Assembly (NCBI GenBank): GCA_005880945.1 | Contig: VBIU01000013.1 | Span: 1-53,817 of the forward strand | Direction of reading: 5' to 3' | Origin: Chloroflexota bacterium | GTDB lineage: Bacteria; Chloroflexota; Dormibacteria; Dormibacterales; Dormibacteraceae | Length of the DNA: 53,817 nucleotides | Shown: piece by piece, positions 14,860 to 22,638 of the stretch | Position numbering within the stretch: the first letter of the stretch is position 1 | Layout of the letters: each line of letters opens with the position of its first letter | Translations under genes and position numbers: made by a program | The notes under the pieces: model-generated | What the model saw: only the letters and a program-made list of their open reading frames with translations | Told to the model about the DNA's origin: nothing | Database searches by the model: none

Positions 14860-15180
14860 GTGGGCTCAGATCAGTACCACGAGCCTCCTGAGGAGCTGAG
14901 TCAGGAGGTCCGGACCTTCGCGCGGCTGGTGGCGTCCCTTCAAGAGGAGGCTGAAGCGATCGGCTGGTACGAGCAGCGCATCTCCCTGGAGCGCGACTCT
15001 CAGGCGAAGGCGATCATGCAGGACTCGCAGCAGGAAGAGTTCAAGCACTTCGCGATGGCACTCGAGTTCCTCTCGCGCCGAAAGCCCAAGTGGCACGCCG
15101 TCCTAAAAGAGGTCCTGTTCAAGAAGGGCGACATCGTCGAGCACGGTGAAGCCGGAGAGGAGGCGGAGGAGAAGGTCTGA
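14860..15180 (+). CDS. Encapsulated-ferritin (EncFtn) family protein
   Basis: This 106-residue two-helix ferroxidase subunit belongs to the family that oxidises Fe(II) inside encapsulin shells. QYHEPPEELSQEV at the start, LQEEAEAIGWYEQR (ferroxidase Glu and Tyr), DSQQEEFKHFAMALEFL (the ExxH metal pair) and KPKWHAVLKEVLF match the EncFtn pattern in order. The start could be TTG 14851 or GTG 14860; I chose GTG because EncFtn N-termini are short. The C-terminus (GEAGEEAEEKV) shows no encapsulin-targeting peptide. No shell gene is visible on either side, which is unusual. Confidence 0.82.
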   Translation: MGSDQYHEPPEELSQEVRTFARLVASLQEEAEAIGWYEQRISLERDSQAKAIMQDSQQEEFKHFAMALEFLSRRKPKWHAVLKEVLFKKGDIVEHGEAGEEAEEKV

Positions 15181-15187
15181 CGTCTGG

Positions 15188-15619
15188 TCAGGCCGAGGGC
15201 AGGTCTCCGCAGGAGATGCTCGGGAGGTACTCCGCCTCCGTCACGTCCGGCCCCTTGTGCACGTTCACATACCAGCCCGTCGAGGGCATCGAGTAGTACT
15301 CCCCGACTGTGCTCGTCGCGGTTGCGTTACCGAATGCATCGGCGATGACCTGGAGGAGCGCATAAGCGACGTTGCCCGGCTTGGCGCAGGAACCGACATG
15401 CACGTGCGAGACATGGGACGAGCTTGCGACCAGGCCCTTCAGCTGAATGGAGACGGTGAAACTGCCGGCTCCCTTGTAGACCTGCCCAGACCCGGTGACG
15501 CCACTTCCACTCATCGCTGCCATCGTGAAGACCGCCGCGGGCTTGGGAGAAGACACCGCGGAGCCGCCATTCCCACCGCATGCCATCGCCACGAGGACCA
15601 GCAGGACGGCGGCGCTCAT
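15188..15619 (-). CDS. Exported CHRD-like lipoprotein
   Basis: This protein of about 143 residues has an N-terminal signal sequence ending LLVLVAMACGG (a lipobox-like Cys). A Ser/Gly/Thr-rich beta-sandwich domain follows: GQVYKGAGSFTVSIQLKGL, SHVSHVHVGSCAKPG and STGWYVNVHKGP. This is the layout of CHRD and superoxide-dismutase-like extracellular domains. Two later Cys (SCAKPG, SISCGDL) may form a disulphide. An upstream GTG (15643) is an alternative start. It is convergent with the EncFtn gene, 7 bp apart. Function unknown. Confidence 0.7.
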   Translation of the reverse strand: MSAAVLLVLVAMACGGNGGSAVSSPKPAAVFTMAAMSGSGVTGSGQVYKGAGSFTVSIQLKGLVASSSHVSHVHVGSCAKPGNVAYALLQVIADAFGNATATSTVGEYYSMPSTGWYVNVHKGPDVTEAEYLPSISCGDLPSA

Positions 15620-15673
15620 GCGACTCAAGACAAGACTGTCCACGTCATATGGCTATACCGAGCGTGGATACGG

Positions 15674-16318
15674 TTATTGCATTCGACTTGCGGTAGCGGA
15701 CACCATCTCCCGCACCGCATCGATCTCCGTCTGGCTGACCGTGTGCCCCATCTCGGGGTACAGCTCGAGGCTGACATCGGCACCCATGCGCTTGTAAACC
15801 GCCCCGGCTTCGAGCACGCGGTCCTTACCGATATAGGGGTCGACATCGCTGCAGCCGAGAAAGACGCGGGTCCTCTCGAAGCCTCCCGGGTAGTCGCGCG
15901 GTGTGCCTGGCGGCCCGATCAGCCCGCCGCTGAGCCCGACGACCCCACCGTAGCGACGCGCGTTGCGCGCGGCAAACTCGAGGGTGAGGCAGGCGCCCTG
16001 GGAGAAACCGAGGAGGATGATCCGGTCGGCTGGAACCGTCCTCTCGATGGCCGCCAGCAGCGAGGCCACGACCTCGAGCGCTGAGCTCAGATAGGGCTCG
16101 TTGTCCGCGAGCGGGGCGGTGAACGGGTTCGGGTACCAGGCGCCACCCGCCGCCTGCGGCGCAAGGTAGGCGAAGCCGGGGTGCATCAGCTCCGCGGCCA
16201 CCGTCATGATGTCGGCGGCGCTGGCGCCGCGTCCGTGGATCAGGATCATCGCGGCGCTCGCTTTGTCCAGTGACTCGCCGGCCTGTAGAACCTTCTCACC
16301 TTGATGCGGACCGCCCAC
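15674..16318 (-). CDS. Phospholipase/carboxylesterase-like alpha/beta hydrolase
   Basis: This 214-residue serine hydrolase belongs to the lysophospholipase/YpfH esterase group. The nucleophile elbow is LLGFSQGACL (Ser), the acid is in FLGCSDVDPYIGK, and the base is in PEMGHTVSQTE. MILIHGRGASAAD supplies the oxyanion hole. It probably starts at GTG 16318. It is divergent from the iron-type alcohol dehydrogenase gene, and the two promoters overlap in the 25 bp between them (TAGTAC/TACAAAT one way, TACTAT the other). It is cytosolic; the natural ester is unknown. Confidence 0.88.
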   Translation of the reverse strand: MGGPHQGEKVLQAGESLDKASAAMILIHGRGASAADIMTVAAELMHPGFAYLAPQAAGGAWYPNPFTAPLADNEPYLSSALEVVASLLAAIERTVPADRIILLGFSQGACLTLEFAARNARRYGGVVGLSGGLIGPPGTPRDYPGGFERTRVFLGCSDVDPYIGKDRVLEAGAVYKRMGADVSLELYPEMGHTVSQTEIDAVREMVSATASRMQ

Positions 16319-16328
16319 GGAGGATTTG

Positions 16329-16334
16329 TACTAT
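16329..16334 (+). promoter_or_regulatory. -10 box TACTAT for the iron-type ADH (leaderless)
   Basis: TACTAT lies 9 bp (GACGGCGCC) before ATG 16344, and no Shine-Dalgarno is present. It decides the start: an ATG-less longer frame from 16326 would overlap the box. Confidence 0.5.
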
Positions 16335-16343
16335 GACGGCGCC

Positions 16344-17402
16344 ATGACCGGGGCCTTCAACTACGCGAACCCACGCGTCATTCACTGGGGCGCGGGATCC
16401 CTGGCCCAACTCGCGCCAGAGCTCAAGAGGCTGCAGGCAAGCCGCGTCGCCCTGGTGACGACCAGGTCGTTGCTCGCCGAGGAGAAGCTGGTCGCGCGAG
16501 TTCGCGGCGCCCTGGGCGAAGCGGAAGCTCCGGCAACCGAGGTCATCAGCCAGCACACTCCGATGAAGGAGATCGAGGCCGCGGTCGAGCATGCGACGGA
16601 CGCCGGCGTCGATGGCCTCGTCAGCTTCGGCGGCGGCAGTGCCATCGACGCGGCCAAGATGGTGGCCGTCAAGCTGGCGGACCGGCGAGGTCTCGCGTAC
16701 CGTGGCCTACCTCACGTCGCGATCCCCACGACGCTGTCGGTGGCTGAGCTCGCCGGCGGCGCCGGCTATACGAATGACGCGGGCGACAAAGCCGGCATGC
16801 GGGACGTGCGCCTTCTGCTCGACACGGTTATCTACGACGCCCAGCTGACCCTGGCCACGCCGATGTCGCTGTGGCTGTCGACCGGGATCCGAGCGCTGGA
16901 CCATGGCGTCGAAGGGTTCCTTACGGAGGGTGACCATCCTTTCTCAGACGCGATGGCGCTCGAGGGCATCAAGCGCCTCTTCGCATCGCTGCCTCGAGCC
17001 AAGGAAGCTCCGGCGGACCTCGACGTCCGCACCGAGAACCAGCTGGGAGCGTGGTTCGCATACACGCTGCCAGGCCCGACCGCCAGTGGTCTCAGCCACA
17101 TGATGGGCAAGCAGATCGGGGCACGCCACAGCATCCCGCACGGCGTGACCTCCTGTCTGCTCATGCCCCACGTCATGCGCTACCTGGCGGCGAGGATGCC
17201 GGAGCGGATGGCATTGCTCGGACAGGCGACGGGATCGGGCAACGCGATCGGCGACGTGCAGCAGCTGATCGCGTCGCTCGGTCTCCCTCAACACATCGCG
17301 GACTACGGCGTGGGCGAGCCCGACCTGCGAAGGGCGAGCAGCGAGCTCGGCGGCAAGTATCCGAGCGCGGACCTTCTCGGTATCTACATGGACGCTCTTT
17401 AG
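16344..17402 (+). CDS. Iron-containing alcohol dehydrogenase (maleylacetate-reductase-like)
   Basis: This 352-residue group III (iron-dependent) NAD(P) dehydrogenase has the nucleotide site VSFGGGSAIDAAKM and IPTTLSVAELAGGAGYT. The metal ligands fall in GIRALDHGVEG (Asp and His), GLSHMMGKQIGARHSIPHGV (two further His). The spacing and the PTTLS motif put it closer to maleylacetate reductases and hydroxyacid-oxoacid transhydrogenases than to 1,2-propanediol dehydrogenases. An aromatic-degradation role is plausible given the ring-cleaving dioxygenase 2 kb away, but the substrate is not proven. Confidence 0.88.
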   Translation: MTGAFNYANPRVIHWGAGSLAQLAPELKRLQASRVALVTTRSLLAEEKLVARVRGALGEAEAPATEVISQHTPMKEIEAAVEHATDAGVDGLVSFGGGSAIDAAKMVAVKLADRRGLAYRGLPHVAIPTTLSVAELAGGAGYTNDAGDKAGMRDVRLLLDTVIYDAQLTLATPMSLWLSTGIRALDHGVEGFLTEGDHPFSDAMALEGIKRLFASLPRAKEAPADLDVRTENQLGAWFAYTLPGPTASGLSHMMGKQIGARHSIPHGVTSCLLMPHVMRYLAARMPERMALLGQATGSGNAIGDVQQLIASLGLPQHIADYGVGEPDLRRASSELGGKYPSADLLGIYMDAL

Positions 17403-17431
17403 AAACGCGGTGATCGCCGCCGGCGCCTTGA

Positions 17432-17475
17432 GTTCCCCGCCCCCACCCCCTCCCCCTCAGGCGGGGAGGGGAGCC
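17432..17475. repeat. GC-rich palindromic repeat after the ADH gene
   Basis: CCCCGCCCCC and CCCTCCCCCTCAGGCGGGGAGGGGAG form an imperfect palindrome. It may act as a transcription barrier between the convergent genes, but it has no T-tract. Confidence 0.5.
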
Positions 17476-17522
17476 TTGCCTTCTCGTCTTCCTCGGTTAC
17501 GTCAGCCAGTCGACTGACCGAG

Positions 17523-17909
17523 CTAGGACACCCAGACCAGCACCAGCGCCAATAACCCAGGGCCCGATTGGATCACCGCGATCCTCCGGCTCACTGTCGC
17601 CGCTCCGTACAGGCCCGCGGCGATCACGCACAGCAGGAAGAAAGTGAGGATGGCTCGCCCGTTGACGTTCCCATAGCCGGACAGGCCCCACAGGAGCCCG
17701 GCCGCGAGGAACCCGTTGTACAGGCCCTGGTTGCCGGCAAGCACCGCTGTCGAGTCCGCGGCCTCCTGGGTCATGCGGAAAGTTCGGCGCCCGAGCGGCT
17801 TCCGCCACAGGAACATCTCGAGCACCAGGAAATAAACGTGCAGGGCGGCGACTATCAGCACGGCGACGGCGGCGGCCGCCCCGATGAGATTCAGGTCGCC
17901 CATTGCCAC
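17523..17909 (-). CDS. DUF1304 family membrane protein
   Basis: This 128-residue protein has four predicted membrane spans. LHVYFLVLEMFLWRKPLGRRTF and VLAGNQGLYNGFLAAGLLWGL are diagnostic of DUF1304, an uncharacterised small membrane family. It lies 6 bp downstream of the GNAT gene and probably belongs to the same transcript. No function is known. Confidence 0.9.
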   Translation of the reverse strand: MAMGDLNLIGAAAAVAVLIVAALHVYFLVLEMFLWRKPLGRRTFRMTQEAADSTAVLAGNQGLYNGFLAAGLLWGLSGYGNVNGRAILTFFLLCVIAAGLYGAATVSRRIAVIQSGPGLLALVLVWVS

Positions 17910-17915
17910 GACCAG

Positions 17916-18506
17916 TCAGTGGACCCGCGATCGGGAGCGGCGCATCGATGAGCCTGCCTTGGTCGCCGTGACCTTGAGCGCCGCAGACAGCAGCGCATCT
18001 TCGACCGCCGGCGCGGGAGCGACGGTCAGCCAGCGAAGCCCAAACCGTGTGGTGGACCCAAATCGGACGGCCCGCACGAATCCCGCCTGCTCCATCGCGC
18101 TCTCAGCCAGGCCGCTGACGGAGGCGATCCACAACCGGGTCAATCCCTCCTCTCGTCCTTGAGCGACAAGCGAAGCGACGATGGATCGAAAGACTCCCTT
18201 CCTGCGGTGCGGATCAAGCGTCACGCAGTTCCAGATGTAAGCCTCGCCCTCGATGGGCGCGATCTCCAGCTCGATCTCGCCGATCCACTCCGGCTTGGAT
18301 GACAACCAGCCGTAGCCGACAAGCTCGTGGCCCAGCCAGGCGCCAAAGCATCTCGATCCCCTGGCCATGCGCGCAGGGACGAGGCCTGCCTCCCTTCCCA
18401 TCGCCACGCCGGCCCAGGCGGAATCGATCTCTCGTACGGCAAATGGAAGGTGAAGCGGCGGACCCGACGAACCGAGGTCCGCCGCCCAGAGTGTGATTCG
18501 GATCAG
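17916..18506 (-). CDS. GNAT-family N-acetyltransferase, probably starting at CTG
   Basis: This GNAT-fold acyltransferase has strand-4/P-loop region YIWNCVTLDPHRRKGVFRSIV (acetyl-CoA binding), with GHELVGYGWL before it and MEQAGFVRAVRF after. The first ATG/GTG gives a protein lacking its N-terminal strand. The frame stays open upstream through ITLWAADLGSSG and PPLHLPFAVREIDSAW, which has clear coding character. There is no ATG, GTG or TTG in that stretch, but a CTG (18506) overlaps the stop of the upstream gene as CTGA, the same coupling geometry as elsewhere here. Substrate unknown. Confidence 0.75.
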   Translation of the reverse strand: MIRITLWAADLGSSGPPLHLPFAVREIDSAWAGVAMGREAGLVPARMARGSRCFGAWLGHELVGYGWLSSKPEWIGEIELEIAPIEGEAYIWNCVTLDPHRRKGVFRSIVASLVAQGREEGLTRLWIASVSGLAESAMEQAGFVRAVRFGSTTRFGLRWLTVAPAPAVEDALLSAALKVTATKAGSSMRRSRSRVH

Positions 18507-19345
18507 AACGAGAAGAAGAGGTGGCGCACCTTGTGGATGACCTCCGGGTCACCACTCGCCGACCCACCGGGATAGCGGCCGAAAAACGTCAGCACCAGAT
18601 CCGCTGCGGAGTCGAAGTGGAACAGAGCGTCACAACCCTCGAAGTTGCCTTTCTCGGGCTCCGAAGACCACTTGCCATCCTTGATCGTCGCGCGCCACTT
18701 GCCGCCCCAAGGACCTGCCGCCTCGATGCCATACGTGGCATCGAGACCGGCCGCGACCTTCTGGTCGACCGTGTACATCCAAAAGACGAAAGCGAACGGG
18801 AGGATCAGGCCGGCCGTCGCCTCATCGATCGTCGCCAGCTTGTTGCCCAAGCCGTACTCGATGTCGTAAGGGTGGACGCCGTAGTCCATGATCTGGAACG
18901 TGCCGTAGAAGCCGGCAGGAACGGGTCCCGCGAACGGGTGATAGACCATGAACCCGGTCCACTCCTCAGGCGTGAGGGCCTCGAGTATTCCATCGAGCTT
19001 CTGGGCGTCCTTCTTGAAGCGGTCGAGGGCTTCTTCGCGCGATAGCTTTCGAAAGTCGAGCGCGTGGTCGTTGAGAGTCTCCCCCATGACCGGCAGACCG
19101 AGCGCGGTGCCCTCCTTCCCTGCCTTGGCCGCATCCCAGTTCTTGAAGTACCCCTCCATGACGTCGATCATGTGACCGACCAGGTCGCGGGTCTCCCATC
19201 CGGTGCAGCGCGTCATGACGTTCCAGTTCTTCGGGTCCTCGACCATGCGCGTGAAATTCGCACGGTCACGGCGCATGACGCTCATGACCGTGTCCTTGCC
19301 TTCGGCCGCCATCGGATTGACCGGCGCTATGGTTGCCGTGCTCAT
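18503..19345 (-). CDS. DinB-superfamily protein, maleylpyruvate-isomerase-like
   Basis: This 280-residue protein has an N-terminal DinB-like four-helix bundle. RCTGWETRDLVGHMIDVMEGY and DYGVHPYDIEYGLG carry the metal-binding His/Asp set, as in mycothiol-dependent maleylpyruvate isomerases. The C-terminal 100 residues form the SCP2-like domain common in this family (KWRATIKDGKW, FHFDSAADLVLTFFGRYPGG). GGGAGGGG stands about 8 bp before the ATG. Low-molecular-weight thiol dependence is inferred from family only. Confidence 0.82.
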   Translation of the reverse strand: MSTATIAPVNPMAAEGKDTVMSVMRRDRANFTRMVEDPKNWNVMTRCTGWETRDLVGHMIDVMEGYFKNWDAAKAGKEGTALGLPVMGETLNDHALDFRKLSREEALDRFKKDAQKLDGILEALTPEEWTGFMVYHPFAGPVPAGFYGTFQIMDYGVHPYDIEYGLGNKLATIDEATAGLILPFAFVFWMYTVDQKVAAGLDATYGIEAAGPWGGKWRATIKDGKWSSEPEKGNFEGCDALFHFDSAADLVLTFFGRYPGGSASGDPEVIHKVRHLFFSF

Positions 19346-19398
19346 CAGCTAATTCCCCTCCCAGAGGTCAATTGCGACCACGCTCGAGATATCGCGCA

Positions 19399-20364
19399 TC
19401 AATGCCCCGCGCCTGTCGTCGCCGTGGTCGGTACGACGATGGGCGGTAGCGTTTCATCCAGCCTGTCGCGGCGAACCTGAAACCAGGGTGGCAGGCTCAG
19501 CTCTGAGCCAAGGGCCTCAGGCGCCTCGTCGACAGTGAAGCCAGGCCCGTCGGTGGCGATCTCGTAGAGCACGCCGCCGGGCTCCCTGAAGTAGATCGAC
19601 TTGAAGTAGTAGCGATCGATCACCGGCGTCACGTTGCGGCCGACCTTGACCAGCGCCTCACGCCACGCCAGCTGGTGCGCGTTGCCGTCTGCCCGCCACG
19701 CCACGTGGTGAACGGTTCCAATCGACTCCTCACCAGCTGGGCCGTTGGGCGACTCGACGACGTCAACGGTGCCATTGGGGCCGCCGGCGCCGGTCTCGAA
19801 GCGGGTCCGATTGCCCTCTTCGCCTGCCTTCCGAAAGCCCATGGTCCGGCCGAGGAGATCGAACGTGGCCGCTCCTTCGGTGACGGTGAGGGTCACCGAG
19901 TGGAAGCCGCGAATCGCATGCTCGGCGCCGACCGGACCTTCCCGCCAGGGCGCGAAACGGTCGTCGGAAGCCCGGTCCACGAGCTCCAGCTCGATGCCAT
20001 CTGGGTCTGTGATGACAATCGAGTCGGTGCCGAACCGCTTCGCTCTCGAAGCGGCAACCCCTAGCTTGTCCAGGCGGCCGCTCCAGAAGCCGAGCGAGCC
20101 CTCAGGAACGGCAAACGACACGGTGGTCACCTGGCCGCTGCCGGTTCGGCGCTCGGGCCAGGACGGCCACCCGAAGAAGGTCATCGCGCTGCCTGGAGTG
20201 CCGAGGTAGTCGCCGAAATAGATGTGGTACGTGTCAGGCACGTCCTGGTTGATGCTCTTCTTGATGAAGCGCAGCCCGAGCACGCCGACGTAGAAATCCA
20301 CGCACCTCTGGACGTCACCTGTGATGGCGGTCACGTGGTGGATGCCGGGAATGGTGGCGGGCAC
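19399..20364 (-). CDS. Ring-cleaving dioxygenase, double-VOC (MhqO/LinE type)
   Basis: This 321-residue enzyme has two VOC domains, as in hydroquinone and catechol extradiol dioxygenases. The Fe(II) ligands are expected at GIHHVTAITGD or the second-domain TVHHVAWRADG, and GGVLYEIATDGPGF (Glu). KKSINQDVPDTYHIYFGD and TFFGWPSWPE are conserved in the MhqO/LinE-like group. GTG start with GAAGGAG 7 bp upstream. A 41-nt leader is implied by TAACAT at 20409-20404. It lies between the DinB-like gene and the ligase-lyase pair, all on one strand, which suggests an aromatic catabolic block. Confidence 0.88.
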   Translation of the reverse strand: MPATIPGIHHVTAITGDVQRCVDFYVGVLGLRFIKKSINQDVPDTYHIYFGDYLGTPGSAMTFFGWPSWPERRTGSGQVTTVSFAVPEGSLGFWSGRLDKLGVAASRAKRFGTDSIVITDPDGIELELVDRASDDRFAPWREGPVGAEHAIRGFHSVTLTVTEGAATFDLLGRTMGFRKAGEEGNRTRFETGAGGPNGTVDVVESPNGPAGEESIGTVHHVAWRADGNAHQLAWREALVKVGRNVTPVIDRYYFKSIYFREPGGVLYEIATDGPGFTVDEAPEALGSELSLPPWFQVRRDRLDETLPPIVVPTTATTGAGH

Positions 20365-20403
20365 GTTTCGTCTCCTTCAGCCGATCAAACGGAGAGCGGA
20401 ACC

Positions 20404-20416
20404 TATGTTAGTCCCG
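20404..20416 (-). promoter_or_regulatory. Promoter motif CGGGACTAACATA, copy 1
   Basis: This 13-bp sequence precedes the ring-cleaving dioxygenase and is identical to one preceding the DUF5519 gene (33364-33376), both reading on the minus strand. TAACAT would serve as the -10 box. Confidence 0.45.
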
Positions 20417-20430
20417 AACCCTGGCGGGTG

Positions 20431-21207
20431 CTACCGGCTCGAAGACTCCTCTTCGATCCGGCTCCAGATCTCGGCGGCCAGGGGTTCGTCAAGCTCCTCC
20501 TGGAGGTGGGCGACCAGCCCGATCGCCCGCGCCATGACCGCCAGGCCCCGGCTTACCCGCCAAGGGATCTCGAGCTCGCTGGCGATGGCGCCGATGGCGC
20601 CGGTGGCGTTGACGGGCAGCTCCTTTCCATAGGCTCGCTCCGCCTCGGCGGAGATCGCCTGCATCAGCTGGACGAACCGGCCGGAGAAACCGTTCTCAGC
20701 GGCGATGGCGAAGAGCTTCGGCGTCCTTGGGTCGATCGGCTTGTGGACCGGGTGGCCGATGCCGGCGATCGGCCTCTTCTTCTCTTTATGTGCGGCGATG
20801 ACCTGGCGCGCCAGCTCCTCCAGGTTGGGGCGGCCCGTGTCGGATCCCGCCAGTGCCTCCTGCAGGGTCCGCGCGGCCTCTTCGACTGAGCCCCCGAAAC
20901 GGTCGCCGACGCCGAGCAACCCCGCGGCGACCGCCCCTTGAAGCGACTCCGGGGCGCCGTAATGGGTGAGGCGGGCCGCGATTGCGCTCGGGGTCATACC
21001 GTGCTCCACCAGGGTCACGGCGAGGGCGTTGAACACCGCCGATTCCTGCCGGCTGGGTAGGCGCCCCTTGAGCTCGAGGAAGGCCATGTCGCCCAGGGAG
21101 ACCTTCCCGATCAGGTCCTCGACCAGATCGTGGCCGCGCACGACGATCCGATCGGCCGTGCTGCTGCCCATTTCCGAGCGCAGCCGCTTCCGCTTGCCGA
21201 CAGTCAT
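20431..21207 (-). CDS. Citryl-CoA-lyase-like protein (citrate-synthase fold)
   Basis: This 258-residue protein of the small citrate-synthase-like family is annotated as citryl-CoA lyase. TADRIVVRGHDLVEDLIGK and LVEHGMTPSAIAARLTHYGAP open the fold; AGIGHPVHKPIDPRTPKLF corresponds to the citrate-synthase His320 region. The His274 position appears as GVGDRFGG (no His), and the Asp375 region reads NATGAIGAI (no Asp), so it cannot work as a classical citrate synthase. ATG 21207 overlaps the upstream CoA-ligase stop by 4 bp (ATGA). It is therefore probably a lyase or condensing enzyme acting on the ligase product. Confidence 0.8.
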   Translation of the reverse strand: MTVGKRKRLRSEMGSSTADRIVVRGHDLVEDLIGKVSLGDMAFLELKGRLPSRQESAVFNALAVTLVEHGMTPSAIAARLTHYGAPESLQGAVAAGLLGVGDRFGGSVEEAARTLQEALAGSDTGRPNLEELARQVIAAHKEKKRPIAGIGHPVHKPIDPRTPKLFAIAAENGFSGRFVQLMQAISAEAERAYGKELPVNATGAIGAIASELEIPWRVSRGLAVMARAIGLVAHLQEELDEPLAAEIWSRIEEESSSR

Positions 21208-22583
21208 GGGCGCGTCACCGTCAGCTTTGTCTTGTAGCCACTCTCGCCGAAGGCCTCCTCGGGGATCAGCTCGACTTTGCATCGGAACGTCAGCCTCGTG
21301 TGCACGGCGTCCTCGATCTCGGCGGCAAGCGCGGCGTCGAGCCCGGTCGCGGCGGGCACCTCCACCTCTATCGGCACCGGCGGCTGCACGCTCACCTCGC
21401 TGCCGCGGCGGACGACTCGAGCACGCCCCGTCACGCGAGGCCTGAACTCACCGACCACGGCGAGAATCGCAGCCGGATATACGTTCACGCCACGCACTAT
21501 GAACATGTCATCGCGCCGCGCCAGGCAGCGCATGCGAAAGCTCGTGCGTCCACAGTCGCATGACGTTCCCTCGATCCTGACGATGTCGCCGCTCAGGAAG
21601 CGAACGACCGGCATCGCTTCGCGAGTTAGGTGGGTGTAGGCGAGCTCGCCCACCGCGCCGGTTTCGATTGCCATCGGCTCCTGCGTGTCTGGATCGATCA
21701 GCTCGGGCCACACATGACCGGTGCCGCTGAAGTGCATCCCCTGCTGGCTCGGACACTCCCCGAAGAGCGAGGGTGCGATATCTCCGATCCCCATCACCTC
21801 GGTGACGGTGACGCCAAGGACGCGCTCGATGTGGTCGCGGATCGCGGGAATACCACCACCCGGCTCGCCGCCGGTCACCACGTGGATCAGGGCGCGAGAA
21901 GCTGCATTCCCGTCGGCGCTCTCGGGACGGTTGGCCAGGTACTGCGCGAACGAAGGCGTCGCCAGCAGCGTATCGACTAGACCGGCCTGCAGCGCGAAGA
22001 GAACTCTGGTCGTGTCGCCCGGAGCCACTGGCACCACACGCGTACCGATTCGCGTCAGCACGAAATGCGTGTGTCCCGCCACGAAAGGGCCGGCGCCGAA
22101 AGTCGTGAGCACGCCCGCGTGCTCGTGTATGCCTGTCGCGTAGTACGTCCGCGCACCGATGCTGGTCCAGGTCTCCATGTCGTTGAGGGTGAGCGCGATC
22201 ACCGTCGGCGATCCCGTGGTGCCGCTCGTCTGATAGACCCGCTTGATGCGCTCCACGCCGACGCCGGCGTTGGTGCCGAACGGCGGGCGCTCGTCGACAG
22301 CCTCCCTCAGCTCATCTTTGGTGGAGAAGGGCAGCCTGGAGATGTCCGCGAGCCCCAATTTCGCCGTCCCGATCCCCGCCTCGCGGAACTTGCGTGAGTA
22401 GAACTCGGACCCCTTCAGCAGGTGCTGGAATTGAAGGTCCCAAGCCGCGGATGCTGCAGCGAATCTCTCGTCATCGGGAGCGGTTTCGACGGCGCGATCC
22501 CAGATCCAGTCGCGCTCGCACTGATCGCCCTTCAGACGGCCTGCTGAGGAGCGCGCTTTGTTGACGGCTGGTTGGGACGGCAT
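21204..22583 (-). CDS. Phenylacetate-CoA-ligase-like AMP-forming CoA ligase
   Basis: This ligase of about 459 residues belongs to the PaaK branch of the ANL superfamily. The ATP loop is VYQTSGTTGSPTVIAL; later motifs are TEVMGIGDIAPS, VGELAYTHL, RFLSGDIVRIEGTSCDCGRT (PaaK-type Cys pair) and MFIVRGVNVYPAAI. It activates an organic acid to its CoA thioester through an acyl-AMP. The substrate is not evident; coupling to a citryl-CoA-lyase-like protein makes simple phenylacetate unlikely. No paa oxygenase genes are present. The start at 22583 is chosen because earlier in-frame codons overlap the divergent MetE-like gene. Confidence 0.85.
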   Translation of the reverse strand: MPSQPAVNKARSSAGRLKGDQCERDWIWDRAVETAPDDERFAAASAAWDLQFQHLLKGSEFYSRKFREAGIGTAKLGLADISRLPFSTKDELREAVDERPPFGTNAGVGVERIKRVYQTSGTTGSPTVIALTLNDMETWTSIGARTYYATGIHEHAGVLTTFGAGPFVAGHTHFVLTRIGTRVVPVAPGDTTRVLFALQAGLVDTLLATPSFAQYLANRPESADGNAASRALIHVVTGGEPGGGIPAIRDHIERVLGVTVTEVMGIGDIAPSLFGECPSQQGMHFSGTGHVWPELIDPDTQEPMAIETGAVGELAYTHLTREAMPVVRFLSGDIVRIEGTSCDCGRTSFRMRCLARRDDMFIVRGVNVYPAAILAVVGEFRPRVTGRARVVRRGSEVSVQPPVPIEVEVPAATGLDAALAAEIEDAVHTRLTFRCKVELIPEEAFGESGYKTKLTVTRP

Positions 22584-22638
22584 GGGTCCACGACATGATG
22601 CGCCAGCGGTGAGGTCCGGGATAGGCTTGCAAATCGTG

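Noticed and set aside
20431-21207. Calling the small citrate-synthase-fold protein a functional citrate synthase
   Set aside because: It is about 120 residues too short and lacks the His and Asp of the citrate-synthase triad.
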